Below are positions 36,601-48,824 of a DNA stretch of 64,000 bases, piece by piece; positions within the stretch are counted from its first letter, which is position 1; every line of letters begins with the position of its first letter. The stretch comes from Ciona intestinalis. Taxonomy: Eukaryota > Chordata > Ascidiacea > Phlebobranchia > Cionidae. The stretch covers positions 4,542,646-4,606,645 of the forward strand of contig NC_020170.2 in the NCBI RefSeq assembly GCF_000224145.3, read 5' to 3'. A program made the position numbers and the translations under genes. Below the pieces are notes generated by a model. The model saw nothing but the letters and a program-made list of their open reading frames with translations, made no database searches and had not been told where the DNA came from.

Positions 36601-39245
36601 AATTACACTTATAGTAGGGTGGTGTAAGGTGGGACCGGATTTCATTATATTTTGTTGTCCCAATTGTTTGTAAACTAAAAATATTCACAAAACTATATAA
36701 CCGTACGCCCTCGACTCTAAAAAGACGTTGTTAACTGTTTAAAACACAATGTTTAGAATATTTGCGCATATCGTGTGCTAAAGGTGTCTCTTCTCACCAC
36801 ACAGTACTATATATTTATAAGTTTAAGACTCTTCTATTTAGTAATATATGAAATAATTAGCCCCAAATTTACAATTGTCTATTGCAGTTGCATGGTGTGA
36901 CGTTTCACGGTTTGATAACATCGCACCCGCAAATCTGGTTCGGACCGATCTGAACTGCGATGGTAGACCCTATTTTAATGTCAGCTGTAGGTCGCCTGAT
37001 CAAAACGTCGCTATTGGTGGAAACTATGGTAGTCCGTCGATGATGGTTGCTTGTATGTTTAACATGTGGATCCCAGGCAATTTACGACTTATACGATGTG
37101 AGTTTATTCAATATGTCAAAAATGACACCTTTTTACTATCAGTTTTGAAGATTGCCTCAAAGTGTAAAACAGTGTCTTTTTTATAAGCATAATATTCTTT
37201 TACATACAGTTCTAGTAGAGTTAATGAAATATTTTAAAACAATTTAAATTTTGTATTATACTTAGTATATTATTGTTTTATATTAAGTAAAATAGTCTTT
37301 TACATCGAATGCAGGTCATTCGTCACCTGAAGTTGTAACAATCTCTCAGGAGTTGTATACACCACCTGTTTCGTCACCAACAACCCCATCACAAACAACA
37401 ATAGCCACAACAAATACTTCAGACTCAAAGCAACGAGCGATTATGTCATCATGTAAGTATTTTGGAGTAGGTTATTAAATGTAGAGCCTGGAACGATCAG
37501 TTGCTAATTTATTAAATAAAAAAGACTTAAAAACCTCAAAAAGCAATTAAATAGTTCAAATGTTTTTCAAAATGCAACTAGCCTATACATAGTTCGACAG
37601 TAAGCTACGTAAAAACAGTTAAAACTATTTTAAGAGAAGGAATGCCGGTATGATAGTCAGTCGGCCTAAAAACGCGGAACTTTAATAGAATGTTACGTTT
37701 GCAGCAAACAACATACAGAAGCAAGGTAAGTTGTCAAGCCAATCTAAACCTACAGGTTTAGGCAGGGGCGCAATAGCTGGGATCATCATTGCGGCGGTCT
37801 TATTGTTCATTGCAATAATCATTGGGGTGATATTTTTGTGAGTATTTTCGTTAAAACGTTTTCAAGCTAAACAACCTAACTTCCGGTTTATAATCTGCAG
37901 AATGCGAAAACAAACACACGCGTCTCCAGTGGCTCAAATAGCCTGGAAGCAGTTGAATCCTGAGGCGGTTGATGTGCAGTCTAAACCGTTATANNNNNNN
38001 NNNNNNNNNNNNNNNNNNNNNNNNNNNNNNNNNNNNNNNNNNNNNNNNNNNNNNNNNNNNNNNNNNNNNNNNNNNNNNNNNNNNNNNNNNNNNNNNNNNN
38101 NNNNNNNNNNNNNNNNNNNNNNNNNNNNNNNNNNNNNNNNNNNNNNNNNNNNNNNNNNNNNNNNNNNNNNNNNNNNNNNNNNNNNNNNNNNNNNNNNNNN
38201 NNNNNNNNNNNNNNNNNNNNNNNNNNNNNNNNNNNNNNNNNNNNNNNNNNNNNNNNNNNNNNNNNNNNNNNNNNNNNNNNNNNNNNNNNNNNNNNNNNNN
38301 NNNNNNNNNNNNNNNNNNNNNNNNNNNNNNNNNNNNNNNNNNNNNNNNNNNNNNNNNNNNNNNNNNNNNNNNNNNNNNNNNNNNNNNNNNNNNNNNNNNN
38401 NNNNNNNNNNNNNNNNNNNNNNNNNNNNNNNNNNNNNNNNNNNNNNNNNNNNNNNNNNNNNNNNNNNNNNNNNNNNNNNNNNNNNNNNNNNNNNNNNNNN
38501 NNGATACGAACACATTGGGCGCTCGTGTAATTCGACACCTGCTGTAATTCGATACGGGCAAATTCGCTGACGTTGCGATTCGTTACTTGCGAGAGAGCAA
38601 ATTCACAACGAACGAAAAATAATTAAGGAGAAAGCTACGCTGACTAGTCTCGTTATCTCTTAGTAGCTTCACTTTTTTCATTTTTAATATTTTTCGCTCT
38701 CGCGTGCAACATTATAACATAAGGCTCGGCGCTCGGCCCAGTTTTCAGCCGAGCGCCGAGCGTCAAAAAAGGAGACGCTCGGGCACGAGCTTTTGAGTTC
38801 GGGCTCGGCTCGGCACATCCCTAGCAACTAGCCTATACATAGTTCGACAGTAAGCTACGTAAAAACAGTTAAAACTATTTTAAGAGAAGGAATGCCGGTA
38901 TGATAGTCAATCGGCCTAAAAAACGCGGAACTTTAATAGAATGTTACGTTTGCAGCAAACAACATACAGAAGCAAGGTAAGTTGTCAAGCCAATCTAAAC
39001 CTACAGGTTTAGGCAGGGGCGCAATAGCTGGGATCATCATTGCGGCGGTCTTATTGTTCATTGCAATAATCATTGGGGTGATATTTTTGTGAGTATTTTC
39101 GTTAAAACGTTTTCAAGCTAAACAACCTAACTTCCGGTTTATAATCTGCAGAATGCGAAAACAAACACACGCGTCTCCAGTGGCTCAAATAGCCTGGAAG
39201 CAGTTGAATCCTGAGGCGGTTGATGTGCAATCTAAACCGTTATAA
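30619..39245 (+). CDS. Receptor B: kringle-YWTD-EGF-YWTD-EGF-HYR type-I membrane protein
   Basis: 22 exons, 1055 residues: 30619-30694, 30771-30900, 31188-31273, 31454-31670, 31749-31982, 32056-32196, 32257-32389, 32812-32986, 33116-33244, 33376-33486, 33868-34008, 34104-34278, 34513-34646, 34710-34851, 35080-35246, 35524-35670, 35925-36041, 36442-36579, 36888-37097, 37315-37452, then TM and tail exons present twice: 37705-37837 with 37901-37993 (stop codon cut by the N gap) and 38956-39088 with 39152-39245 (intact). Same domain order and intron phases as A. Differences: kringle shortened by about four residues after the second Cys, a 46-residue stalk, and a sushi-like exon with a different spacing (FNVSCRSPD, VACMFNMW). 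Tail: IAWKQLNPEAVDVQ. Intron 4 begins GC (AG/GCAAGT at 31671), a legitimate minor donor class. The gene end at 39245 assumes the second copy. Confidence 0.88.
32568..32757 (+). repeat. MITE copy, receptor B intron 7
   Basis: Ends TATAGTAGAGGGGAGAG and CCCAGCCCTACTATA; interior in plus order; ends 55 bases before exon 8. Confidence 0.8.
33560..33758 (+). repeat. MITE copy, receptor B intron 10
   Basis: Complete interior in plus order between TATAGTAAGATGGGAGA and GCCCACCCCACTATATA. Confidence 0.85.
34310..34440 (+). repeat. MITE copy, right end truncated, receptor B intron 12
   Basis: Left end perfect (TATAGTAGGGTGGGGGAAGA); breaks after the TTTTATAATTCGTTGAATG box where SINE sequence begins. 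Confidence 0.8.
34441..34511 (+). repeat. SINE 3' fragment joined to the truncated MITE
   Basis: GTGTTATAACG ... CGCGAGAATAAATAAGC ... ACATTCATTT matches the 3' body of the composite SINE and abuts exon 13 of receptor B. Confidence 0.5.
34930..35048 (+). repeat. MITE copy, left half missing, receptor B intron 14
   Basis: Starts at the GGTTTTATAATAATGC box and runs through TTTGTTTACTACCAAATTG to a decayed right end. Confidence 0.6.
35321..35522 (+). repeat. Composite SINE body ending at the acceptor of receptor B exon 16
   Basis: CAGTGGTCACTAATCGG through CGTTTTCCGGCCACAC to AAGTTACATTCGTTC; the last element bases touch the AG that starts exon 16 at 35524. Confidence 0.75.
35699..35893 (-). 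repeat. MITE copy, receptor B intron 16
   Basis: Minus-order interior; right end CCTTCACCTTACTATATA lies about 30 bases before exon 17. Confidence 0.85.
36609..36813 (-). repeat. MITE copy, receptor B intron 18
   Basis: Left end TATAGTAGGGTGGTGTAAGG, minus-order interior, right end CACACAGTACTATATA; ends ~75 bases before exon 19. Confidence 0.8.
37574..37993 (+). repeat. Direct duplication of receptor B 3' end, copy 1
   Basis: 420 bases spanning intron 20, the TM exon, the last intron and the tail exon; matches 38824-39244 with three differences (a G/A, an A-run length change and a second G/A in the tail exon). Ends at the N gap inside the stop codon. Confidence 0.95.
37994..38502. other. 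Assembly gap (509 N)
   Basis: Run of N; any open frame crossing it is meaningless. Confidence 1.
38503..38823. mobile_element. Fragment of a hAT-like element next to the gap
   Basis: Right edge reads CGGCTCGGCACATCCCTA, the complement of a TAGGGATGTGCCGAGCC end typical of hAT elements, directly followed by GCAACTAG, the first bases of duplicate copy 2. Contains a GC-rich hairpin with 13-bp arms (38724-38736 and 38749-38761). The left end is hidden in the gap, so the 8-bp target duplication cannot be confirmed. Confidence 0.5.
38824..39244 (+). repeat. Direct duplication of receptor B 3' end, copy 2
   Basis: 421 bases matching 37574-37993; carries the intact stop codon of the tail exon. Probably the other haplotype rather than a true tandem copy. 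Confidence 0.95.
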
Positions 39246-40424
39246 AAAATAACGGAATTGTATATTTGTAATAAATTTTTTAATAGTTTGCCGTTTGTGT
39301 GTTTGAGATATTTCAGTACAGCAAATCAATATTGCGTGTCAGGTGGGCACATTTAATGTGTACTGACAAACATTTCTGTATTGTAGCATATGCTAAAATC
39401 TTTATCTTAATAGAAGTTCGTATGGTATTGTTATAGATTCATATAAAGGGCTGATATACGAGATTCCTATAAAAAAACTATGTGGACTACATCCCTATGA
39501 CATGCGTCGTGGTTGGTTGTTAATTCTAAAAAACTTGCTAGAACTGTTTGAAGTGAATAGAGAAAAAGCAGACTAATTTTTTGATCCAGTGTTTTAGTTG
39601 AATGGTACCACGTGAGGTGTGGGGTTCCCATAATCGTACAAATATAACAGTTCACATAAATTATAACACAAAAGTACATACCGAATAGTTTTTCCAGTAA
39701 GATACCAACGATCAGTACACAGCATAGGGATATAGCTCGAAAACACAATACTTCCGAAAAAAATATGCAGAATGTACACAGATACAAAACAGCACCACTC
39801 ACCGGACTGTCATAATAAAAAGTAAGGCAAAATTCCTTATCGGGAATATAAATTAGCCGTGATTATGACGTCATATCAAACATAAAAATATCTTTGAAGA
39901 TTCGCATAAGTTAGGGGATTCAAAATGAAACATGAATAAAACATAAACAAATCGTGAGCAAAAATAAACAAAATGTGGGCAATGTAGACCTTACACGTAC
40001 TAAGGAAGTTTTCGGTATTCCCTCTGCCATGCAAATTAAATATTTTTCACGAGGAATAGGCGGAAGCAGAAAATGTTTGTTATGTGTAAGTCGAGAACGG
40101 GTAGCATCATAGTGTTTTATTTTAACATAAATGTGGACGAGCAATTTTAACTTGTTAGTTATAGGTTATAGCATATTTCGAATATACGATATGACCAAAA
40201 TTCGCTGGTTTACCTTTATGCCTTAGGCATGGATCGCGAAATGGCAACTCGTGACCAAAATTTACTGTACTATATTTAGATTAGCAGAGCACTGCAGCAT
40301 ATGGAAGAACAGAAACGACTAAAGCTGTAGTTCAAGCAAAAACACGCAACGTCGTTTGAGAATCACAGGATATTAGATTTTTAAAACTTTATAAACAACA
40401 ATTTATAGGTTGGTAACCGTGAAA
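39246..40424. other. Intergenic region between receptors B and C
   Basis: No exon seen. Includes an AATAAA at 39270-39275, 25 bases after the receptor B stop, a likely poly(A) signal. Minus-strand open frames at 39467-40144 lack splice sites and similarity. Confidence 0.5.
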
Positions 40425-43400
40425 ATGTCATATATGCTAGTATTTGCATTGGCAGCAGTTTCTCTCAGCGTAACAACGTTCGCTAACTTGAATTACACAT
40501 CAGGTTAGCATTGAGCAATAGTTTTAAATATAAACTAAAATACAGAATAAAGTTCATGCGACTTCGCCATTATTACAGAATGCATAAGCGGACCGAGCGT
40601 GTTGTACAACGGACATCGGAACTACACTGAAACAGGTCAAACTTGTCAAAGATGGGACGTTACGACACCACACAGACCACAACACATTCCTGCGGATGGA
40701 GGACATCACAATTATTGCAGGTTTCTAATTTGACCCAATAAAAGATATTTTTTATGTACTAGGTTGAACAATTTTGTAGCATATGTATTTGGGTGGGGTA
40801 CAGTAATATGTTACATGTTTAAATTCTTTGTTTATCGTGTCATTCGGAAATAAATATGTTTTTTTTTACAGAGCTATGTAACCCGATTCTCACGATCCTA
40901 TAAGAGCGCGTTTTAAATTAAAACCAAAGACTAAAAAAGGTTTTAATTTCCTTGGTTCAAACCAAGATTAGGAAGCATAGCATATAGTATGTGCTAACGG
41001 TGTTCATTTTACCTATATACTATAACGTGATATGACACGTCATAATAAAAAAAGTCACGAGTTCTAAAAATCTTAACGTTATTTTTTTTCTTTTTTTCTT
41101 TTGTATGTAATTATAATATTATGTTGTACTGCGGGGGAAGATGGGATACCTTTAGCACATATTATCCCAATATTCTGATCGTGTTTTAATTAATTAACAA
41201 TGGTCTGTGAGGGTCGTGAGGATACAGATTAATAATTATTTGAACGTTCTTTGTTTATTACCTAAACGGGACGAGGAAATAGAATGAAACGATGTCCCCC
41301 CCCCCCTTACCCACACAATAAATGTCATATCCGACATTTGTCATTTGTCTGTATAGGAACCCTGACAATGATGTTTATGGGACATGGTGTTACATCACCA
41401 ATACAAGCGCATCTACTACGTGGGAATATTGCAACATCACCAAATGTCGTAAGTGACTTGATAATCATACATTGCAGCTATAAGTTACGTCGTGTCCGCG
41501 TCTATATTTCATAATCAATATATGGTATATATATACATTGTAAAAGACAGGATAAATGAGCAATGAATATGGTTGCTCTCGGTACGTAGCCGGCTATACG
41601 TGCCCCAACTTTGGTTCTGTGAAGGCCACTGAAATGGGGCATTGTATAACTAACCGTCAAGTTTAACAGCTGATGATGCTCGTGTTATGTTTACAATGTA
41701 TAAATGGCGGTGGCTCTTATATGAATCGGCGATCTATGAGTTACCAGCTGACCCGGAAATAGTTGCGCAGAATGTTAGAAGTGGGAGGAATTTTTCAAGC
41801 ATGCTACACAATTTGGGCAATCAATATGGTAAATACTTGGCTATATCAACTGACGCTTTGGTGGACCGGGTGTTTTACACCAAAAGGTATATCTAATGTT
41901 GCTTAAGCATCGGAACTGTAAAGGTTCAAAAAATAACCTTAAAATTTGTTTAACATGAAGAATATTAGGGAAACATGTGGTAATGTTTTACGTCATCGAA
42001 AACCGCTTTGAAGTGATTTATGAAGAGACTCGTGGAGCAGTTGCAGAATCAATGGCATTTGATTGGCAGAATCAGAATCTATACTGGACCGAATCTATTC
42101 TAAAACGTATAATGGTTTGTGATGTGACTAACCTGCATTGCTCTGTTGCTTACCAATCAAGCAGCAACGCTCCAAAAAACATCGCTATGCACGTGACAAA
42201 AAGGTTACAATTGGCTAAATAATTGTTACATTACGTTGTATATAATATTCACATGACACAGATTGCTGTTTTACTCCATCCACAAAAGCAGGAAATCAAA
42301 AATTGTTGTTTCTGATATGGCAGGAAAAAATCCACGGGTGTTGCATAGATATCCCGACATTTCTGTTGTTACTGGAATTACGGTTGACTACGATAACGAC
42401 AGGTAACGTAAACAATTCCAAAATACATTGCTAACTTTTTGCTGCAACGTGTTATTTTATATACGTAGATTGTACTGGTGTGAAACCAAAGATGTCAAGA
42501 GCAGCAATCTAGACGGCACAAATATTACTTTGCATTATCACAACATAACATCGGATCTAATGGGAATTGCTACGTATCGTGTAAGCACTAAGCATTCCAT
42601 ATTCGTCAAGTTAATGCAAGGAACATAAAACATTTTAAAACAAACCCATAGGTATAATCTACTTTGCAAAATCACACAACTAAATGCGCTCAGTATATTT
42701 TGGCATTTAGTGCTACGGTTGGCATTGCTAATCTATGGTAAAAACTTCATACACAGAGTTTTATTTATGTAATCGACAATGGTCACTCTGCTTCTGCGCC
42801 TTACTACCTGCGAATGCTGCGATGGATGTCAAACACTACAACACCAAACAACACTGAAGGGATCGGGAATTATCGATTTCACGAAAACACGCCCAATACA
42901 ATCACAATTTACCGAAAATATGCGGAGCACTCAGATACTGGATTAAGTTGGGTTATCTAACCATTTATAGTAACTGTGGGTCATATTTAATGTTAGCATC
43001 TGCCATATAGTCAATAAGGTCACGGCTTACCAGAAGATTTTTGTGCGACCTCTTTTTTAAAACAATTTTTGCGATTTTTTTTGCGACTATCATGTTTATT
43101 TTGTGCTCCAGTTATGTCAAGTTTTTCTAGCACAAGCTCTAAATCTAGACTAAACAACGTCAGTTTGGGAAGCTCTTGACTGGCTATAATACTAGCGCTT
43201 CGAATCGAGATCTCATATTCGTTTATTTTTTTATCACAGATACAACTCTCGGATCGTGCGAAAGTATGCCACAATGTGACCACATATGTTTGCCAAGAAT
43301 TAACGCTACAAGAGAATGCGTGTGCGCTTTCGGCTTTCACAAATCAAATGATGTACACTGTGTTCTAAGTGAGTTATATATTTGAATACAAATAATCACT

Positions 43401-46400
43401 GTCTACATAACAAAAATTATAACTTTAGAACCGCTAATTGGCACCGAAGCATTGTTAATCGCAAACCATGGGAAGATATTTCAATTACCAATCAACCAAT
43501 CCAGCTATAACATTAGCATAGTTGACATAGGTATGGAATTAAATAGAATTCAATAGAACTGATCTATCGGATGAAGTATATATACTATACTAAACAATGC
43601 AAAAAAATCAAGTTCAAAGAATTTTTCACTTAGTAAAAGGTAACGAAACCGATGTATCCGCGATGGCAGTCGATATGGGATCAGACACTCTTTATTGGCA
43701 TGACATAAAAAAGAAAATCATCTTTAGGTCTTCATTGCAAAACACTTCGGATGCTCAAGAAATCATCAACAGGTTTAATACTGGTAATAAAGTTGCTCTT
43801 TGAAAAACTTGATAATATAGACTGTAAGAAAGTACAAATGTGTTTAGTTTCTGTTTTTCAGTGAGACATATGGCAGTTGATCAACTAACTGGGAATCTTT
43901 ATTTCACCAATTCTATCCAAATTAATGTCTACAACCCATATAAGCAAATTACGAAGCAAATAATACACATAGGAACTATGCCAGAAGAAGTCTTTGGAAT
44001 TTCGGAGTTTACAATTGACGCCAGGAACGGGTGAATTGGACTAAGCATCAAAGGTTTGGCATAATTGAAAAAATTATTTGCCAGGTATTTGTATTGGTTA
44101 GAAGGAGATTACGACTTCAAAGGCTGGAGGATGAAAACTGATGGTTCGAACCTAAGGAGAGTATTGCCAAATCTAAATATCACGGGTGTGAAAGGAATCG
44201 CTATAAGTTACAAAAGTAAGCATAGGATAATCGGTTGATGGGTATACTTATTTGCTGTTTTCTAATAAACTTACAAATATGTTTTCAAGGAAACAGTGTG
44301 GTTATATTCATAGAAGATTATTCTTCAGCTGATATTTTAGAATATTCTTTGGACTCACTGAATGAAACTAATCCGCAACCTATTTACATTCACAAAATAA
44401 AAAGTTTCACTGATTATGCCAATACGCCTTTGAGGTTAGTTTTAACCTAAATAGTTCTCGTATTAAAAAGCTGTTAAAATTACCCATTTTTGCCAACACC
44501 CTAACAAAAGTAGTTGTTATGCATATAATATTTTAAAATTATAAAAATATATAGTATAGGGTGGGAGAAGACGGAACCAGGGGGTCAATATGTATTGAAA
44601 TGGGGTCAATATGTATTGAAATTAGGGGTGAAATCAGCAAAAAAAGCAGTAGGGCAAGAAACAGAATGTTTAAACTTGATTTTCAAAGCGTACCATGATA
44701 TTTCATGGTATTTACGTGTATTTCTAATGATAAATTTACTTATTAATCAAAGGCAACAAGGATTTTAAACTATCCCTTCCTCCTATCAGGTCTGTTTTCG
44801 AATTTGTAGAATTACACCTGTGTACAAATCGATAAATAACTCCTAGTGTGTTCAATACATTTCTTTGAAGTATTGTCAATTAATAAATGTATGATAGTAC
44901 TAATTCGTGGTATTACCCCAAAACCGTTGTGTATTTTGAATTTAGAAATATTGGGCAATGTGTGCTTAAGTGTGCCGTCTTCCTCCACACTACTATTACA
45001 CAAATGAAATTTAAATGTATGCACATTAACCTAACGAGTTTACCAGTCTTGAATTTGTCACGTTACAGCCGCATGGTTGTGTTGGGTGACATAGTTTATT
45101 TCCATGCAAACGAAAACTACATACAACAATTCAACTTAACTATGGGGATAAACAATGAACGTCAATTTGGTCCAATATTGCTTAGCAGTTACGTGGAATC
45201 GCTAACCCTTTACAGCAAAGAATTCTACAACCAATACATCAGTAAGGCAACAGTAAACCTAAACTTAAAATTAATGTGAAATTGCATACAACCTTTGTTT
45301 CATGACAAGAACCTTTGAGTAATCCATGCGGAAGGAACTTAACGAACAAATGTTTTGAGTTTTGCTTTAACGTGAACAACCGAGCAGTTTGCAGATGTGA
45401 GGAGGTTTCTCGCAATGAACTGACTGACTCATGTATTGATAATACAAGACGAACAAGTAGGCAAGATATTTTAGTGATTTGCTTGATATTGGAATGTTTT
45501 ATTCGCTTCTTCTATTCAGACAACCCCCCTATACCGGTGGGAGAGTGTCCATTAGATAGAGAAATACAGCTACAAACTTGTCAACATAACGCTTCGTACA
45601 GATGGACCTCGGTTACCTGGACAGATGACTATACACGTAAGAGTACATTATGTACATAGGCTTTAATTTGTTGCCGCCATCCAGTGTTTATAGTCATGTT
45701 AAATACGTTTCCTGTCAAATTTAGTTTTAGGAGCTGAGCGTGTGGTATGAAAATTTGGCTTTTGAATTTAAATTTTCAGCTACGGACCGTTTGCTGACAA
45801 CACAGCCAAGTCAATTTTCGCCGGTTAATCTAATTCCTGGAATACACGAGTTCAAATTTACTGCAACAGACGAGGACAGAAACACAGGAGTCTGCAGCTA
45901 CACCGTTACCGTCCTTAACAGCAGTAAGTCACAACTTATCATTTGTTAATAATACACTCAACACTTCCCACAAAAGTTTATTGAAAGAGTTGTTTACCCT
46001 TTTAGGAACCACATATTTAAGTAAACAAATTTATTTGTTGCAGACCCAGCAACATGTAATATTTCAAAGTTTGACGAAATCGCATCTTCTGCACTAAAGC
46101 GAACTAGCATGTTGTGTGATAACGGCCGTGCTCATTTTAATGTCAGCTGTAAGTCACCTGAACTGAACGTGACTTTTGGGTCTTTTCACGAACGAGAACT
46201 AACAGTTGTGTGCATATTCGAGAGTTGGACCCCACCAAATTTCCAAGATATGGATTGTAAGTTATGCAACATAGATTCGTAGAAAAATTACTTGAACAAT
46301 ATGTAACCAAAACGTCTACAATTCAAAAGATTGCCTCATTCTATATATTTACTAGATATCTCATTACTATCCTGCTTTTGTGAAGGTCATTATACACTTG

Positions 46401-46951
46401 TAACAACTAAGTCAGCACTATCTGCATCTGAACCAGCAACAACAGGAACTGCAACAACATCAGCACCAAAAACACTAACCTCATCAACGACAGGTAAATC
46501 CGTTCGAACAGAACACAAAAATATAGGAAATATTGATGTAGATATTAAAAAACAAAAAGGCTCGGGATAGATTTCCTTTAAAAAATATTAGAAAATCCTT
46601 TGCCGTTAAGCTATTTCACAAAGCGTAACTAAATGTACGCTATATACGTTTGCAGCGCTCAACATAGTGGGGCCAATGAAATCGTCAAGTCAATCTGAAG
46701 GTTTAAGCGGAGGAGCAAAAGCAGGAATCGTTATTGGGGTGGTATTGCTTCTAATTGCACTAGTGATAGGCGTGATGTACCTGTAAGTATTCTCCTTTAA
46801 TACCAGGTATGCTGGGAAGGAATATTTAAGTGATCATTAAAATTGCAGGTTGCAAAATCCGGAGTACAGACCTTCTTTAATTCGAATCTTCTGGAAGCAG
46901 CACGAGCCTGATGCTATCGATATGCAACCTCAACCGTTGCATGATAACTGA
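40425..46951 (+). CDS. Receptor C: kringle-YWTD-EGF-YWTD-EGF-HYR type-I membrane protein; acceptor anomaly at exon 5
   Basis: 22 exons, ~1052 residues: 40425-40503, 40579-40720, 41357-41448, 41670-41886, 41970-42203, 42262-42402, 42469-42580, 42757-42946, 43240-43368, 43429-43530, 43640-43783, 43862-44030, 44085-44215, 44290-44434, 45069-45241, 45310-45456, 45520-45636, 45780-45923, 46044-46256, 46386-46493, 46656-46782, 46849-46951. Everything joins in phase except exon 5: the only AG is at 41967-41968, which would add one base too many and lead to an early stop; the family-like reading (HVVMFYVIENRFEV) needs the exon to begin at 41970. Propeller 1 is atypical: exon 7 lacks about four codons and the blade motif reads LYWTE or LYWCE instead of YWTD. 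Stalk is the shortest (36 residues). Tail: IFWKQHEPDAIDMQ. May be functional with a one-base sequence error, or decaying. Confidence 0.82.
41125..41325 (+). repeat. MITE copy, receptor C intron 2
   Basis: GTACTGCGGGGGAAGATGGG to a C-rich right end, plus-order interior; ends ~30 bases before exon 3. Confidence 0.8.
44549..44998 (-). repeat. MITE ends split by ~0.3 kb of other sequence, receptor C intron 14
   Basis: Left terminus TATAGGGTGGGAGAAGACGG at about 44553 and a right terminus GTGCCGTCTTCCTCCACAC near 44972-44990 flank unrelated DNA that includes a 21-bp tandem pair (GGGGTCAATATGTATTGAAA) at 44581-44622. An insertion into, or internal rearrangement of, one element. Confidence 0.5.
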
Positions 46952-47067
46952 TAAACTTAAACTAACCACAATATGGGACTTGAACGCCAAGAGTATTATG
47001 TAAATGTCACCAACAAGGCAATCAAATTCGTGCCTTTGATTTGTTTATTTTTTTTTATTTTGTAATA

Positions 47068-47237
47068 TGTATAGAAAGGTGGGGGGAAATGGGACACGTT
47101 TTCATTTTATTCTCCCGTCTCATTTAGTAGTAAACAAAAAACATTCAAAGAATTATGAAACGGTATCCTCGCCACTTCCATATACCGTTGTTAATTGTTT
47201 AAAACACGATCAGAATATTTGAATAGTATGTGCTATC
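47068..47237 (-). repeat. MITE copy, right end missing
   Basis: Left end TATAGAAAGGTGGGGGGAAA, minus-order interior stopping at GTATGTGCTA. Confidence 0.7.
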
Positions 47238-47802
47238 GTGGTTGCTTTGATACGTACTGTAAATATGAGTAGCTGTGATGAAATACACGAGTAAGGGATG
47301 TACATATAAGCTTTGTTAAAGATTTGTTTGTTTTTCAGTTTGTGTTATAATTTTGAAAAAATTAAACTACCGCATTTGAGGTAATGTTTACTGTAAATGC
47401 GAATTGCTGTGTGAAATACACGAGTAAGCATTATACATATAAGCACCGTAAAAGATGGGAAACCATGAAAGTAAAGACCGGGACAACTCTCATAGGCCTG
47501 TGGGCAACAGCTTATAAAAACTAAACACGTTTATGTAAACTTATTTTTTGCAAGGAAATAATCCCCAAACTCGATGTTTTTTATATTAACCCAGTTGCAA
47601 AGGCTAATTTTAGTTACATTAATCAAACTGCAGTTAAAAAAAAAACATTTCACAAAACATGACATGTATATGCTTCCGCGTGTGGTAGCTCATAAGTTAA
47701 AAATATTTTATTCAGATACCGCAATATATTAAGTGGTGAATACGTGCATTGACAAAAAAACCTGCCGCAGAAATCAAAACTTATTTGTACCGATATTTAA
47801 TA

Positions 47803-48000
47803 ATATAGTCCTGTGGGTAAGATGTATAACACATAGTATCCTATGTTTCCTAATCACGTTCTTAAGAAATACTAACGCTCTTTGAGAGTGAGGATACGGT
47901 AATATAGTTATGTAAATATTTTTTGTTTCTGTCCAAATGGGACGATAAAGGAGAATGAAAACATAATAAACCATCTTACCCCGACCAACTATATACCGGT
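47803..48000 (+). repeat. Diverged MITE copy
   Basis: ATATAGTCCTGTGGGTAAGA left end and CTTACCCCGACCAACTATAT right end with eroded plus-order interior. Confidence 0.65.
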
Positions 48001-48124
48001 ATTGGTACCTGATACACCACGGGGAGGAAAATTTCGCTATCATCTCATATAAAATACTTGGAACACATAGGCGGGGATTTACATTTTTATAGTTCTTAGC
48101 ATTCAGGAGTTACGAAATTGATTC

Positions 48125-48328
48125 GTATATAGTACGATGGGGAAAAATAGGACGCCTTTAGCACAAAATACCCAAATATCCTAATTGTGTTTTAAACATT
48201 TACAAACGGTTTATGGTAGTCGCGAGGATACGGTTTTATAATTTCTTTAAATGTTTTTTGTTTACAACCAAATGAGACAAAAAAGTATGAAAACGTGTCC
48301 CATCTTCCCCACCCTACTATATATATAA
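48125..48328 (+). repeat. MITE copy
   Basis: TATAGTACGATGGGGAAAAA to CCATCTTCCCCACCCTACTA, plus-order interior complete. Confidence 0.85.
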
Positions 48329-48824
48329 CAACAGTAGAACTAGAATACAATCCGACCTTCTAACAAACACAATGCAACCATAGAGAACACTATATATTTT
48401 ACACACATGCAGCCATACTACGCAATAAAATCATTCTCGCATATAAAATAGAAGTGTACGTAAGGGCACACTGTTACTCTATGCGGTGCCACGTTTGAGT
48501 GCCCGAAATATTTCTTTATTTCCGGCCGTCTGTGTAGATAACATCGGGCTAATGAAGAAAACTCGTGACCAAAAACAAATCGCAATGTTTAGTACACAAA
48601 AACTCAGACAGAGCGAGTTAAATTATATTAATTAGTATGCAACAGATATGGAAACTGTTATAATTAGGTTTTTGAGGAGAAAAGTACAAAATGTAGGTGT
48701 TTTATAAAACCAGAAAATTGCCTTTTTAAAACCAGAAAAATTGAGTCGATTTTAAAGACAGAGATACGCTAAAAATTAGAAGTAATACAAAGCTCTATAC
48801 GTTCTAGGGCAGTGTCGATAGAAA

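Larger units (their letters stand above)
46952..48824. other. Intergenic region between receptors C and D
   Basis: About 1.9 kb with three MITE copies, a short repeated word (AAATACACGAGTAAG, near 47280 and 47412) and no supported exon. Confidence 0.5.

Noticed and set aside
37902..38570. Long frames crossing the N run
   Set aside because: Length comes from unknown bases only.
43020..43340. Minus-strand 106-residue frame
   Set aside because: Largely antisense to EGF exon 9 of receptor C.
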